From Butyrivibrio sp. (GTDB lineage Bacteria > Bacillota > Clostridia > Lachnospirales > Lachnospiraceae): a stretch of 53,846 nucleotides of DNA. The notes below the pieces were generated by a model, which ran no database searches, was not told the origin of the DNA, and saw only the letters and a list, made by a program, of their open reading frames with translations. The translations under genes were made by a program, and so were the position numbers. Positions 14,813 through 24,307 of the stretch are shown here, in pieces (position 1 is the stretch's first letter; every line of letters starts with the position of its first letter). The stretch spans positions 1-53,846 of the forward strand of contig JAEEXE010000018.1 of assembly GCA_016291375.1 (NCBI GenBank), given 5' to 3'.

Positions 14813-16525
14813 ATGGAAGGCATGAATACACAGGATATTCTGGGTGGACAGGACCTGTCGACGGCAAATGTGGATGATCTGATCGCAGCAATGAAGGCTG
14901 AAGAAAGTGCGGCAGCGCAAGCGCCTTCAGAGGCGGAAATTCCAGCTTTGGAGGAGACTGTGGCTGTACCGGAAGCACCTGCTCCAGAAGAGGCTCCAAA
15001 ACCTAAGAGAACACGTAAGAAAGCAGCGGAACCTGTGGCAGAAGCAGTCGCAGTTTCTGAAGAAGATATACCGGATTTTGAAGAGATTCTTAAAGCAGAT
15101 AAGGCTATGGCAGCAGAAGGTGCTCCTGATGCTGAAATACCGGCAAGCCCCGCAGATACGGCTGAAGCAGATGCCATGGCTGCGATAGCGGCTATGGCGG
15201 GAGAAGTAGTAGCAGAGCCTGCGGCAGAAGTAATTACTGAGCCTGCAGCAGAAGCAATTACAGAGCCTGTGATAGATGCGATGCCGGAGATTCCGGCAGA
15301 GGAAACTCCCGCAGAGGAAGCTCCTACAGAGAGCGCCCCAGTGGATACAGATGCTATGCTAGCTGCTATGGCAGGAGCAGAAACAGCTTCGGATGTTGAT
15401 GCACTTATGGCTGCTATGGCTGAAACACCGGTTGCCGAAGCAGCACCTGAAGAACCTGTTGCGGATGCTATTACAGAACCTGCGGCAGAAGCAATTATTG
15501 AGCCTGCCGCTGAAGCGATTGCTGAGGCAGTGGCAGATTCCGCTCCCGAAATACCTGTAGCAGATGTAGCTGCGGAGACCACTGCGGATGCTCCTACAGA
15601 TATAGACGCTATGCTTGCGGCTATGGGGGCAAGTGATGTTGCAAATGAAGCACTTGTTCAGGCTATGCCCGAACTTGCAAGCGAGGATGGTGCAGTACAG
15701 GCTCAAGCGCCTGTAGATGCTGCGGCAGACTTAGAGGCTGCGATGGCTGATACAGATCTTGATATCGGAGCAGCAGCTACGGAAGAACAGGCAGCAGAGC
15801 TAGAAGCTCTCGTTGCGGCAGCAGAGGCACCAATAGCGGAAATAATGGCAGAAGAACCTGCACCTGCAGGAGAAATTGCATTGGAAGAACCTGATTCTCA
15901 GGTAATCCCTGACATTGAGGAACCTGTGCTTGAAGAGCCTGTTCCTGAAGAAATAGTAATAGAAGAGCCTTCTCTTGGGGATGTTGTTACTATGGAGGCA
16001 GCAGCTGAAATGGAAGCAGTACCTGAGGATATAGCAGAGGATGCGAAGAGTCTCGATGATATATTAAACGCAGAAGTTGATGCTCTTACAGAGCCTGCAG
16101 CTGAGGAAACTGTTGCAGAGGAAACCGTAGCTGAGGAACCTGCAGCAGAAGTTGCAGCTGAGGAATCTGTAACAGCGGCATTTGAAACTGAAGAACCAGC
16201 AGCCGGGGAGTCTTTTGACACGGGTATGACTATGGCGGATGCCGTAGCAGGCGCTGTGAGTGATATAGAGAGCTTCCTTGACAGCGAAGACTACGAATAT
16301 ACTGTTATTACCAGCGGATCTAAGACGCTCTTTGTTCTTAAGACCAATGAGAGCAATGCCCTTGCGGTTACATATGATAACGGAGAGTTTGAATCTCTTC
16401 AGCCGGGATACAGCAAGGAAGATAGGCGCGCCTACAGCGATATTATGAATGCATTCGTAAAGGAGACCATTACTTCCGGCGGAAGTTTCGAGATCAAGAG
16501 GCATAAGGGTAGCAAGAGTGTATGA
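14813..16525 (+). CDS. Highly acidic Ala/Glu/Pro-rich protein with repeated D-x-D-A-x-x-A-A-M motifs
   Basis: 570 residues from the ATG at 14813, with AAAGGAG eight bases upstream. The upstream in-frame ATG at 14765 lacks a ribosome site. Residues 1-27 contain LSTANVDDLIAAM, and the same short amphipathic motif returns at 178-186, 194-202 and 263-271, with a variant near 413-425. Between these are long Glu/Pro/Ala stretches (EPAAEAI-type), very acidic apart from a basic KRTRKK patch at about 65-70. The last 90 residues (about 480-570) look like a small alpha/beta domain ending in a basic tail. There is no signal peptide or membrane segment, so it is cytosolic. The motif resembles the LSQxEIDALL peptide at the FliM N-terminus. 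I do not recognise the family. It could be a scaffold or tether protein. It is monocistronic. Confidence 0.75.
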   Translation: MEGMNTQDILGGQDLSTANVDDLIAAMKAEESAAAQAPSEAEIPALEETVAVPEAPAPEEAPKPKRTRKKAAEPVAEAVAVSEEDIPDFEEILKADKAMAAEGAPDAEIPASPADTAEADAMAAIAAMAGEVVAEPAAEVITEPAAEAITEPVIDAMPEIPAEETPAEEAPTESAPVDTDAMLAAMAGAETASDVDALMAAMAETPVAEAAPEEPVADAITEPAAEAIIEPAAEAIAEAVADSAPEIPVADVAAETTADAPTDIDAMLAAMGASDVANEALVQAMPELASEDGAVQAQAPVDAAADLEAAMADTDLDIGAAATEEQAAELEALVAAAEAPIAEIMAEEPAPAGEIALEEPDSQVIPDIEEPVLEEPVPEEIVIEEPSLGDVVTMEAAAEMEAVPEDIAEDAKSLDDILNAEVDALTEPAAEETVAEETVAEEPAAEVAAEESVTAAFETEEPAAGESFDTGMTMADAVAGAVSDIESFLDSEDYEYTVITSGSKTLFVLKTNESNALAVTYDNGEFESLQPGYSKEDRRAYSDIMNAFVKETITSGGSFEIKRHKGSKSV

Positions 16526-16576
16526 TGGAGATGGTTTTGTAAAAAAGGTTTGGTAAATAATATAAATGCTTAAGTG

Positions 16577-16606
16577 GGCTCCGTGATTTTTTACGGAGCC
16601 TTTTTT
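16577..16606 (+). terminator. Terminator of the acidic-protein gene
   Basis: GGCTCCGT pairs with ACGGAGCC around a T-rich loop, followed by six T residues at 16601-16606. Confidence 0.85.
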
Positions 16607-16739
16607 ATGTAATAGAAAATTGCCCAAATACCCAAAAATAAGGAGTAAAGTTGCTTATTTAGCTAGAATTTCCCAATAATTAAGAGTAGAATATAGAAAT
16701 TACACTTAACTGACATAATTATCGTTTGAGGGCGAGAAA

Positions 16740-18125
16740 ATGAGACAAAAGAAAAGTTTATTTGGTGAATGGTCTTTTTATAAAAGTGCGCTTGCTATAG
16801 CGGTTCCAATCATGCTCCAGCAACTTATTCAGAGCATGGTATCACTTATTGATAATTTCATGGTATCGGGACTTGGTGATATATCCATGTCCGGCGTTAA
16901 CGTTGCGGGGCAGATCCTCTTTGTGTTTATGGTTTTTACCAACACTATATGCATGGCGGGAGGTATATTCCTTACGCAGTTTTTCGGGGCAAAAGACAAA
17001 GTGGGAATGCAGCAGGCGTTCATCTTTAAGGTGATTATGGGCTTGTCCGCTTTTATACCCTATTTCTTTGTGTGCAGAGTTTTCCCAAGAGAAGTTCTGT
17101 CACTGATGCTTATTGGTAATTCACAGGCTTCTGCGATATTGGATGAAGCTGTCAGATATATACGCATTATGTTCTGGATGGGACCTGCAATGACTCTTTC
17201 TGTGAGCGTTGCAAGTTCTTTGAGAGATATGGGAAGGGTAAAGGCGCCGCTTGTTGTGACTGTTATAGCAACCCTTACCAATACAGTGTTTAACTATTTT
17301 CTCATATACGGACATCTCATATTCCCAAGGCTTGGAGTAAGAGGAGCTGCCTATGCTACTGTTATCGCAAGGTATCTTGAACTTGCTATATTTATCGGCA
17401 TTTATATCAGGACCAAGCCGGAATTTGCCGTGAAATTCAGAGAGCTCAAAGTCGACTTTAAGCTATTTGGAGAAATACTCAGAAAAGGTGCACTCATGCT
17501 TTTCTGCGAGATGACATGGGTTCTCTCAGAGACAGTTAATACCGCAATATTTAACAGTAGAGGTGGTGCTGAAGTTGTATCAGGTATGGCATCAAGCTTT
17601 GCTATTGCGAATCTCTTTTTCGTGGCCTTTGGAGGAATATATTCAGCAACAAGCGTAATTATCGGTAAGACTCTTGGAGAGGGCAAGCTTGATAAGGCTA
17701 GAGAGCAAAAGAACTGGCTCTTATCCGGAGGTGTGTTGTTTGGATGTGTTATGATGTTTGTGGGCTTTATAACTACAGCGATAGTTCCGATAGTATTTGG
17801 ACGCCTTAGCCCTGAAGCTGTAGGTATATGCAGGAGAATGGTCATAGTACTTTCATTGTTTATGCCGATCTGGGTGTATATCAATGCCCAGCAGGCTGTT
17901 GCAAGAGCCGGCGGAGATACCAAGATGGGAGCATACGGAGATGCCCTTGTGACACTGCTTGTGCTTCTTCCAATGATACTCATTCTCGGAATCTATACCA
18001 ATATAGGGCCTATCCAGCTGTTTATCTGTGTCAAGATGGTTGATTTTATCAAGATAACCATATTTTATTTCTGGCTCAAAAAAGAACGCTGGCTCAAAAA
18101 CCTTGCGGAGGGTCATACCGCGTAG
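16740..18125 (+). CDS. MATE-family efflux transporter
   Basis: 461 residues with twelve hydrophobic segments and the two-fold MATE layout. The N-terminal IPIMLQQL-type helix and LIDNFMVSGLG match the family signature, followed by QFFGAKD after helix 3. It exports drugs or metabolites by Na+ or H+ antiport; the substrate is not predictable. The ATG follows GAGGGCGAG. An ABC exporter gene begins 60 bases downstream, likely in the same transcript. No regulator is directly adjacent. Confidence 0.93.
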   Translation: MRQKKSLFGEWSFYKSALAIAVPIMLQQLIQSMVSLIDNFMVSGLGDISMSGVNVAGQILFVFMVFTNTICMAGGIFLTQFFGAKDKVGMQQAFIFKVIMGLSAFIPYFFVCRVFPREVLSLMLIGNSQASAILDEAVRYIRIMFWMGPAMTLSVSVASSLRDMGRVKAPLVVTVIATLTNTVFNYFLIYGHLIFPRLGVRGAAYATVIARYLELAIFIGIYIRTKPEFAVKFRELKVDFKLFGEILRKGALMLFCEMTWVLSETVNTAIFNSRGGAEVVSGMASSFAIANLFFVAFGGIYSATSVIIGKTLGEGKLDKAREQKNWLLSGGVLFGCVMMFVGFITTAIVPIVFGRLSPEAVGICRRMVIVLSLFMPIWVYINAQQAVARAGGDTKMGAYGDALVTLLVLLPMILILGIYTNIGPIQLFICVKMVDFIKITIFYFWLKKERWLKNLAEGHTA

Positions 18126-18185
18126 ATCTTAATATAACTGCAGATATGAATTTATTTGGAATTCATACTGCATTTGGGAGTTTAA

Positions 18186-19919
18186 ATGAACCTTATAAAA
18201 AAATTTATACCTTACTACAAACCATATATAGGAGTGTTTTTATTTGACCTTTTCTGCGCTACGGTGTTGTCAATAATTGATCTTGTGTTCCCGCAGTTTA
18301 TAAGGGTACTTAGAGTTACTCTTTTTCTGGAAGAACCCGACGTGATCCTTAAGAGGATCTGGATCATCGGACTTGTGATGCTTGTCATGTACTTCATCCG
18401 ATTTCTGTGCAGGTGGTATGTCACCTACTGGGGACACATGATGGGTGCCATGATGGAATCAGGCATGAGAAAAGAGCTGTTTGAAAGATTTGAAGCATTC
18501 TCTTTTTCCTACTATGACACTCACAATACCGGCGAGATGATGAGTAAGCTTGTTTCTGATCTTTTCGATATCTCTGAGCTTGCACACCACGGTCCTGAGA
18601 ATATCTTTATATCTGTTGTAAAAATCGTGGGCTCTTTTATTCTGCTTATAAGAATCAATGTGCCAATGACACTGTGCCTTGCTGTTGTGGTGCTGGCTAT
18701 GGCGGTATTCTCTGTTAGCCGCAACAGGAAGATGAGAGAGACTTTTTCCGATAACAGGAAGAAGGTTGCGGGCATTAACTCATCTCTTCAGGATACTCTT
18801 GGCGGTATCAAGGTTGTGAAGTCTTTTACCGGTGAGGAGATTGAGGAAAAGAAATTTGATAAAAGTAACCTCGCTTTCCTTGAGTCCAAAAAAGACAATT
18901 ACAGGCAGATGGCTCTTTTCCATTCGGGAAATAACTTCTTTGAAGGACTGCTATTTGTAACAGTTATCGTTGCGGGAGGCGTATTTATCGCCAAAGGGCA
19001 GATGACTGTTGAAGATATGGCAATATATGCCCTTTATATCAATATCTTTATCAACCCCGTCAACGTGCTTGTCGAGTTCACGGAGCAGCTTCAGAAGGGA
19101 CTTGCCGGCTTTGGAAGGTTCTGCGAAGTTATGGACACCATGCCTGAGATCGTGGATAAGGAGAGAGCAAAGAAACTTACAGATGTTCAGGGCGTTATAG
19201 ACTATGAAGATGTGTCTTTTGCCTATGGAGATGAGGATACGGTTCTTGATCACATAGATCTTCATGTGGATAAGGGCAGGAATATCGCTATTGTTGGACC
19301 TTCCGGAGGCGGAAAGACAACGCTTTGTTCGCTTCTTCCAAGGTTTTATGATGTAACGGGCGGAAGTGTCAAGGTTGACGGCATCGATATCAGAGATGTT
19401 ACTCAGAGATCTCTTCGCTCATTTATCGGGATTGTTCAGCAGGATGTATATCTTTTTAATGGAAGCATAAGGGAGAATATTGCCTATGGCAAGCCTGATG
19501 CGACATTTGATGAGATAAAAGATGCTGCGGAGAAGGCAGATCTACTTGAATTTATAGATTCTCTTCCAAATGGATTTGATACTCTTGTGGGAGAGCGCGG
19601 AGCAAGACTTTCCGGAGGACAAAAGCAAAGGATTGCCATTGCCAGAGTGTTCCTTAAGAATCCTCCGATCCTAATCCTTGATGAGGCTACAAGTGCTCTT
19701 GATAACGAGAGCGAGAGATATGTTCAGGATAGTCTTGAGAAGCTTGCCAAGGGCAGGACTACCATCACGATTGCCCACAGGCTTTCAACTATTATCGGCG
19801 CCGATGAGATCATTGTTCTTGGAAACAACGGTATTGAAGAGCGTGGTAATCACAAGGAACTTGTAAAGACCGGTGGCATATACGAGAAGTACTATCGTAT
19901 GCAATTGGGAAAGCTCTGA
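18186..19919 (+). CDS. ABC exporter, fused permease and ATPase (MsbA-type half-transporter)
   Basis: 577 residues. The N-terminal 310 or so hold six transmembrane segments of a type I exporter. The nucleotide-binding domain (about 335-577) has Walker A GPSGGGKTT, Q-loop IGIVQQD, signature LSGGQKQR, Walker B ILILDEATSALD and switch His in IAHRLST. It works as a homodimer, or as a heterodimer if a partner exists elsewhere. It probably exports lipid, peptide or drug substrates. It sits behind the MATE gene and 34 bases before the LacI gene, whose start has its own AGGGG. Confidence 0.95.
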   Translation: MNLIKKFIPYYKPYIGVFLFDLFCATVLSIIDLVFPQFIRVLRVTLFLEEPDVILKRIWIIGLVMLVMYFIRFLCRWYVTYWGHMMGAMMESGMRKELFERFEAFSFSYYDTHNTGEMMSKLVSDLFDISELAHHGPENIFISVVKIVGSFILLIRINVPMTLCLAVVVLAMAVFSVSRNRKMRETFSDNRKKVAGINSSLQDTLGGIKVVKSFTGEEIEEKKFDKSNLAFLESKKDNYRQMALFHSGNNFFEGLLFVTVIVAGGVFIAKGQMTVEDMAIYALYINIFINPVNVLVEFTEQLQKGLAGFGRFCEVMDTMPEIVDKERAKKLTDVQGVIDYEDVSFAYGDEDTVLDHIDLHVDKGRNIAIVGPSGGGKTTLCSLLPRFYDVTGGSVKVDGIDIRDVTQRSLRSFIGIVQQDVYLFNGSIRENIAYGKPDATFDEIKDAAEKADLLEFIDSLPNGFDTLVGERGARLSGGQKQRIAIARVFLKNPPILILDEATSALDNESERYVQDSLEKLAKGRTTITIAHRLSTIIGADEIIVLGNNGIEERGNHKELVKTGGIYEKYYRMQLGKL

Positions 19920-19953
19920 TTTTCATAGTATAATAAACTTTAGGGGCAAATAT

Positions 19954-20943
19954 ATGGTATCGATTAAAGATGTTGCCAAGGAGGCGGGAGTTGCGATTTC
20001 CACAGTCTCCAAGGTTATAAATAATTATCCGAATGTAAGTGAAGCCACAAGGGCAAAAGTTAATGAAGTTGTGGACAGACTCGGGTTTGTGCCAAACACC
20101 GTGGCAGCTACGCTTTCATCCAAGAAGGCAGGCAGAGTGGCACTTCTTATAAGGCTTGAGCAGCGCAGTAACTCCAGAGATGAGATAAATATGCAGTACA
20201 TCTCGGGAGCAGTGCACAAGGCAAAAGAACTGCAGCTTGATGTTATAACTGTGTTTATGTCAATGATAGAGGACATGAGCCTTTCCGAGGTTACAAGTTA
20301 CTTTGTATCCCAAGGTATAAAGGGGCTTATCATCTATGGCATGACTACCAGGGACAAAGTCCTTCATAAACTCATTGAGAGCGGCAATTTCAAGATAGTT
20401 GTAGTGGATGCGCCCATGGTAAATGAGACTACATCCTCTGTTAGCGTGGATCAGACCAAGGCTCAATACGACATTGCCAAGAAGACCATAACTGAGAATA
20501 AGAGTAAGAAGATACTTTATATTTCAGGTGATGAGTACGGCTATGTTACAGCTCAGAGACTTGAAGGTATCAAGAAACTTTGCGATGAAAAGAAATTGAA
20601 GCTCACGGTTAAGAATGGCAAGTTCTCGGAACTTACAGCCAGAGAGATCACCATGAAGTTTGCCAAAAACAATGACTGCGTTGTATGCGCATCCGACCTT
20701 ATGGCCATAGGTGCCATGAAGGCGCTTATAGATATGGATATATTCAGACCTGTATGCGGATTTGACGGTATCCTGCTTATGGGCTATGTTGGTAAGCAGA
20801 TGAACACTGTCAAACAGGATTTTGCAGATATTTCCGGAAGAGCACTTGAGGAACTGTCACAGCTTATGAACGGCGAGAAAGGCCGTAAGATTGTGGCAAA
20901 ACATGAGCTCGTCCGTATGAAATATGAGGATATTATTTATTAA
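19954..20943 (+). CDS. LacI-family transcriptional regulator, probably of glgP
   Basis: 329 residues from the ATG at 19954, with AGGGG six bases upstream; the longer in-frame reading overlaps the ABC gene. The N-terminal helix-turn-helix is classic LacI (VSIKDVAKEAGVAISTVSKVINNYPNVSE). A hinge follows at about 47-60 and a periplasmic-binding-protein-like sensor domain fills the rest. The sensor ends slightly short and lacks the usual long tail. Two LacI-type palindromes lie immediately downstream in the promoter of glycogen phosphorylase, so it likely represses glgP and perhaps itself through read-through control. Its ligand is presumably a sugar or sugar phosphate. Confidence 0.9.
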   Translation: MVSIKDVAKEAGVAISTVSKVINNYPNVSEATRAKVNEVVDRLGFVPNTVAATLSSKKAGRVALLIRLEQRSNSRDEINMQYISGAVHKAKELQLDVITVFMSMIEDMSLSEVTSYFVSQGIKGLIIYGMTTRDKVLHKLIESGNFKIVVVDAPMVNETTSSVSVDQTKAQYDIAKKTITENKSKKILYISGDEYGYVTAQRLEGIKKLCDEKKLKLTVKNGKFSELTAREITMKFAKNNDCVVCASDLMAIGAMKALIDMDIFRPVCGFDGILLMGYVGKQMNTVKQDFADISGRALEELSQLMNGEKGRKIVAKHELVRMKYEDIIY

Positions 20944-20953
20944 AAGAAAATGC

Positions 20954-21011
20954 TTGCAGAAAACGTTTTCCTATGCTAATGTACTGGTATGGTGTTTTGG
21001 AAAACGTTTTC
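20954..21011 (+). promoter_or_regulatory. glgP promoter with two LacI-type operators
   Basis: TTGCAG (20954-20959), a 17-bp spacer and TAATGT (20977-20982) form a promoter. Perfect palindromes GAAAACGTTTTC lie at 20959-20970, in the -35/-10 spacer, and at 21000-21011, downstream of the -10. Their starts are 41 bp apart, close to four helical turns, which would allow one tetrameric repressor or two dimers to occupy the same face. Confidence 0.8.
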
Positions 21012-21070
21012 CTAAAACAGACCAATAATTTATTATTTGAATCGACTTTTTTAACGAGAGGAGAAGAAAA

Positions 21071-23377
21071 ATGTCCAAGCACACAAATATGCAGCGCGAC
21101 GTATTGGTTCTTAATCTTGAAGAGCAGCTTGATGGAATTGCAGAGGATTTCTTTGGAAAGACCCTCAAAGAGTGCACAGATAAGGAAACTTACTATGTGC
21201 TTCTTGAAATGACAACGAGACTTATGGATGTTACCGAGCTTAGTAACGGAGAGAAGAAGATTTATTATATCTCTATGGAGTTCCTGATTGGTAAGCTTCT
21301 TTCAAATAATCTTATTAATCTTAGGGTGTATGACAGAGTTAATGCCATCCTTGAGAAGAATGGCAAATCTCTTGCACAGATAGAAGAGTGCGAGCCTGAA
21401 CCGTCACTTGGAAACGGTGGTCTTGGAAGACTTGCGGCATGCTTCCTTGATTCTATTGCAACACTTGGCCTTTCCGGTGAAGGAATCGGACTTTGCTATC
21501 ACTACGGTCTTTTTAAGCAGGTATTTAAGGATCATCTTCAGAATGCAGAAAAGAACGACTGGATCGAGGATATGAGCTGGCTTGAGAAGACAGATACCAC
21601 CTTTGAAGTATCTTTTGGCAAAAAGAAGGTAGTATCAAGGCTCTACAATATGAATATCGCAGGTTACGACACCGGTGTTAATAAGCTTCGTCTTTTTGAT
21701 ATAGAATCAGTTGATGAGAGCCTTGTTAAAAAAGGCATCGACTTCGATAAGACCAAGATTGACAAGAACCTCACTCTTTTCCTATATCCCGATGATTCTG
21801 ATGAAGCCGGAAATCTCCTTAGGATCTATCAGGAGTATTTCCTTGTATCTAACGCGGCGCAGCTTATCCTTCGTGAACAGAAAGAGCGCCAGTACGACCT
21901 TCACGAGCTTCATAATCATGCGGTTATTCAGATCAATGACACCCATCCTACCATGATCATTCCTGAGCTTATCAGGATTCTTGTGGAGGATAAGGCTTTT
22001 AATATTGACGAAGCCATAAGCGTTGTCACCAAGACCTGTGCTTATACCAATCACACTATCCTTGCAGAGGCGCTTGAGACATGGCCTCTTGCGTACATGG
22101 AGAAGGTTGTTCCTCAGCTTGTTCCTTATATTAAAGAGCTGGATAAGAGAGTTAAGGCTAAGTACAAGAACCCCAAGGTTCATATTATAGATAAGGATAA
22201 GAAAGTACACATGGCCTTTATCGATATCCACTATGGCTTCTCCATCAACGGAGTTGCGGCTATTCACACGGATATCCTTAAGGACAGTGAGCTCAATGAC
22301 TTCTACAAGATATATCCTGAGAAGTTCAATAATAAGACCAACGGTATCACCTTTAGAAGATGGCTTCTTTCATGTAACCATCCTCTCGCTGATTTCCTTT
22401 CCAAGACGATCGGTGACGGATATAAGAAGGATGCGCTTAAGCTTGAAAAGCTCCTTGATCATATGGGTGAAGAGGAAGTCCTTGATGAGATTGATAATAT
22501 CAAGAAGACCAAGAAAAAAGAGCTTGTGCAGTACTTAAAGGAACACGAGGGTGTAGACGTTGATCCCGATTCTATTTTTGATATTCAGGTAAAGAGACTT
22601 CATGAGTACAAGAGACAGCAGATGAATGCTCTCTATATCATTCACAAGTATCTTGAGATCAAAGGCGGCAAGAAGCCTACCCGTCCGATTACATTTATTT
22701 TCGGAGCCAAGGCTGCACCTGCTTATGTTATTGCCAAGGATATCATCCATCTCATCCTTGTGCTTCAGGAGATCGTTAATAATGATCCTGATGTTAATAA
22801 GTACATGAAGGTTGTTATGGTTGAGAACTATAACGTTACCTATGCGGAAAAGCTTATTCCTGCATGTGACGTATCTGAGCAGATATCCCTTGCTTCCAAA
22901 GAGGCTTCGGGAACCAGTAACATGAAGTTCATGCTTAACGGTGCAATTACTCTTGGAACAGACGACGGAGCAAACGTTGAGATTCACGAGCTTGTAGGCG
23001 ATGACAATATCTATATCTTCGGAGTTAAGGCAGATGAAGTTATTAAGCATTACAAGAAGGCTGACTATGTATCCAAGAACTATTACAAGAAGAGTCCTGT
23101 GATAAAAGAGGCTGTGGACTTTATTGTAAGTAAGAAGTGTCTTTCTGTTGGTCACAAAGAGAATCTTGAGCGCCTTTACAAAGAGCTTTTAAATAAAGAC
23201 TGGTTCATGACTCTTATAGACCTCGAGGATTATATTGAGAAAAAAGACAAGATATTTGCAGACTATGAGAACCGCGATAAGTGGAAGAGGATGATGCTTG
23301 TAAATATCGCAAAGGCGGGATATTTCTCATCTGACAGAACTATAAATGACTACAACAAAGATATCTGGCACCTTTGA
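21071..23377 (+). CDS. glgP: Glycogen/maltodextrin phosphorylase (GT35)
   Basis: 768 residues. It releases glucose-1-phosphate from alpha-1,4-glucans with phosphate and pyridoxal phosphate. Motifs in order: [30 protein letters not shown], the [15 protein letters not shown] active-site region, [12 protein letters not shown], and [16 protein letters not shown], whose Lys in NMKF binds PLP. It then ends [10 protein letters not shown]..., as usual. It is somewhat shorter than most family members (often above 800). GAGGAG lies eight bases before the ATG. It is controlled by the double LacI operator and followed by a terminator. Confidence 0.97.
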   Translation: MSKHTNMQRDVLVLNLEEQLDGIAEDFFGKTLKECTDKETYYVLLEMTTRLMDVTELSNGEKKIYYISMEFLIGKLLSNNLINLRVYDRVNAILEKNGKSLAQIEECEPEPSLGNGGLGRLAACFLDSIATLGLSGEGIGLCYHYGLFKQVFKDHLQNAEKNDWIEDMSWLEKTDTTFEVSFGKKKVVSRLYNMNIAGYDTGVNKLRLFDIESVDESLVKKGIDFDKTKIDKNLTLFLYPDDSDEAGNLLRIYQEYFLVSNAAQLILREQKERQYDLHELHNHAVIQINDTHPTMIIPELIRILVEDKAFNIDEAISVVTKTCAYTNHTILAEALETWPLAYMEKVVPQLVPYIKELDKRVKAKYKNPKVHIIDKDKKVHMAFIDIHYGFSINGVAAIHTDILKDSELNDFYKIYPEKFNNKTNGITFRRWLLSCNHPLADFLSKTIGDGYKKDALKLEKLLDHMGEEEVLDEIDNIKKTKKKELVQYLKEHEGVDVDPDSIFDIQVKRLHEYKRQQMNALYIIHKYLEIKGGKKPTRPITFIFGAKAAPAYVIAKDIIHLILVLQEIVNNDPDVNKYMKVVMVENYNVTYAEKLIPACDVSEQISLASKEASGTSNMKFMLNGAITLGTDDGANVEIHELVGDDNIYIFGVKADEVIKHYKKADYVSKNYYKKSPVIKEAVDFIVSKKCLSVGHKENLERLYKELLNKDWFMTLIDLEDYIEKKDKIFADYENRDKWKRMMLVNIAKAGYFSSDRTINDYNKDIWHL

Positions 23378-23400
23378 TCAGGCCTTCATAAAAATTAAGC

Positions 23401-23442
23401 GCCACGCAGCATAAGTAAAATGCTGTGTGGCTTTTCTTTTTG
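23401..23442 (+). terminator. Terminator of glgP
   Basis: GCCACGCAGCAT pairs with ATGCTGTGTGGC around AAGTAAA, followed by a T-rich run. Confidence 0.88.
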
Positions 23443-23481
23443 TCTTTTATTGACTCTTTTTGCCAAGTTTGCACAGCATAG

Positions 23482-23510
23482 TTTAATTTTCTTTTCCCTA
23501 AGTCTATAAT
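23482..23510 (+). promoter_or_regulatory. Probable promoter of nagB-nagA
   Basis: TTTAAT at 23482-23487, a 17-bp spacer and a perfect TATAAT at 23505-23510, about 70 bases before nagB. The -35 is weak, so an activator or other control is possible. No clear GntR/NagR operator was seen. Confidence 0.5.
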
Positions 23511-23581
23511 GATGATAAGGGTTATAGATGCTGCGGTATTGCGCGCAGCTACAAATATACTTATATAAAGGGGTTACAGCT

Positions 23582-24304
23582 ATGCAGATATATGTTGAAA
23601 AGAACTATGATGCAGTCAGCAGAAGGGCTGCAAATCTCATTTCCGCACAGGTTATCTTAAAGCCTGACAGCGTTCTTGGTCTTGCTACAGGTTCTTCACC
23701 TATCGGAACCTACAAGCAGCTTGTGGAGTGGTACAACAAGAACGATCTTGATTTTTCTAAAGTACGTACGGTTAATCTTGATGAGTATGTGGGACTTCCC
23801 AAGGAAGACGAGCACAGCTATCACTATTTCATGAATGACAATCTTTTTTCCAAAGTGGATATCGATCCTGAAAATGTCCATCTGCCAAACGGAATGGCAG
23901 CAGATATTGAGGAAGAATGTAAGGACTATGATGATCTTATCGCTTCCTTTGGAGGCGCAGATTTGCAGGTGCTTGGACTTGGAAGGAACGGTCACATCGG
24001 CTTTAATGAACCTGATGATCATTTTTCTACAGGCACACATCTTGTTAATCTGACTCAGAGTACCATAGAAGCTAATTCAAGACTGTTTGACAATGCTGAT
24101 ATGGTTCCGAGACAGGCGATAACAATGGGAATAAAGAGCATTATGTCTGCCAAGAAGATCGTGCTTATCGTAAGCGGAGCAGATAAAGCCGATGCACTTA
24201 ATAAGTGCCTTAACGGTGCAATAACTCCTCAGGTTCCAGGATCTATCCTGCAGCTTCACAACGATCTGTATATTGTGGCAGATGAAGCAGCGATGGGGAG
24301 ATAA
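23582..24304 (+). CDS. nagB: Glucosamine-6-phosphate deaminase
   Basis: 240 residues from the ATG at 23582, with AAAGGGG upstream. It converts glucosamine-6-phosphate to fructose-6-phosphate and ammonia. The motifs are LGLATGSSPIGTY, VNLDEYVGL with the catalytic Asp, LGLGRNGHIGFNEP, and the C-terminal region with GSILQLH. It is a short bacterial form without the allosteric tail of the E. coli enzyme. nagA begins three bases after the stop, so the two form an operon for amino-sugar use, opposite to glmS. Confidence 0.97.
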   Translation: MQIYVEKNYDAVSRRAANLISAQVILKPDSVLGLATGSSPIGTYKQLVEWYNKNDLDFSKVRTVNLDEYVGLPKEDEHSYHYFMNDNLFSKVDIDPENVHLPNGMAADIEEECKDYDDLIASFGGADLQVLGLGRNGHIGFNEPDDHFSTGTHLVNLTQSTIEANSRLFDNADMVPRQAITMGIKSIMSAKKIVLIVSGADKADALNKCLNGAITPQVPGSILQLHNDLYIVADEAAMGR

Positions 24305-24307
24305 ACT

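Noticed and set aside
14719..15582. Long antisense ORF (287 codons, Ala/Ser-rich) over the acidic-protein gene
   Set aside because: It is an artefact of the GCA/GAA-rich codon pattern of the sense gene; it has no ribosome site and only Ala/Ser/Ile low-complexity sequence. The same applies to the antisense frames at 15898-16221 and 16064-16627.
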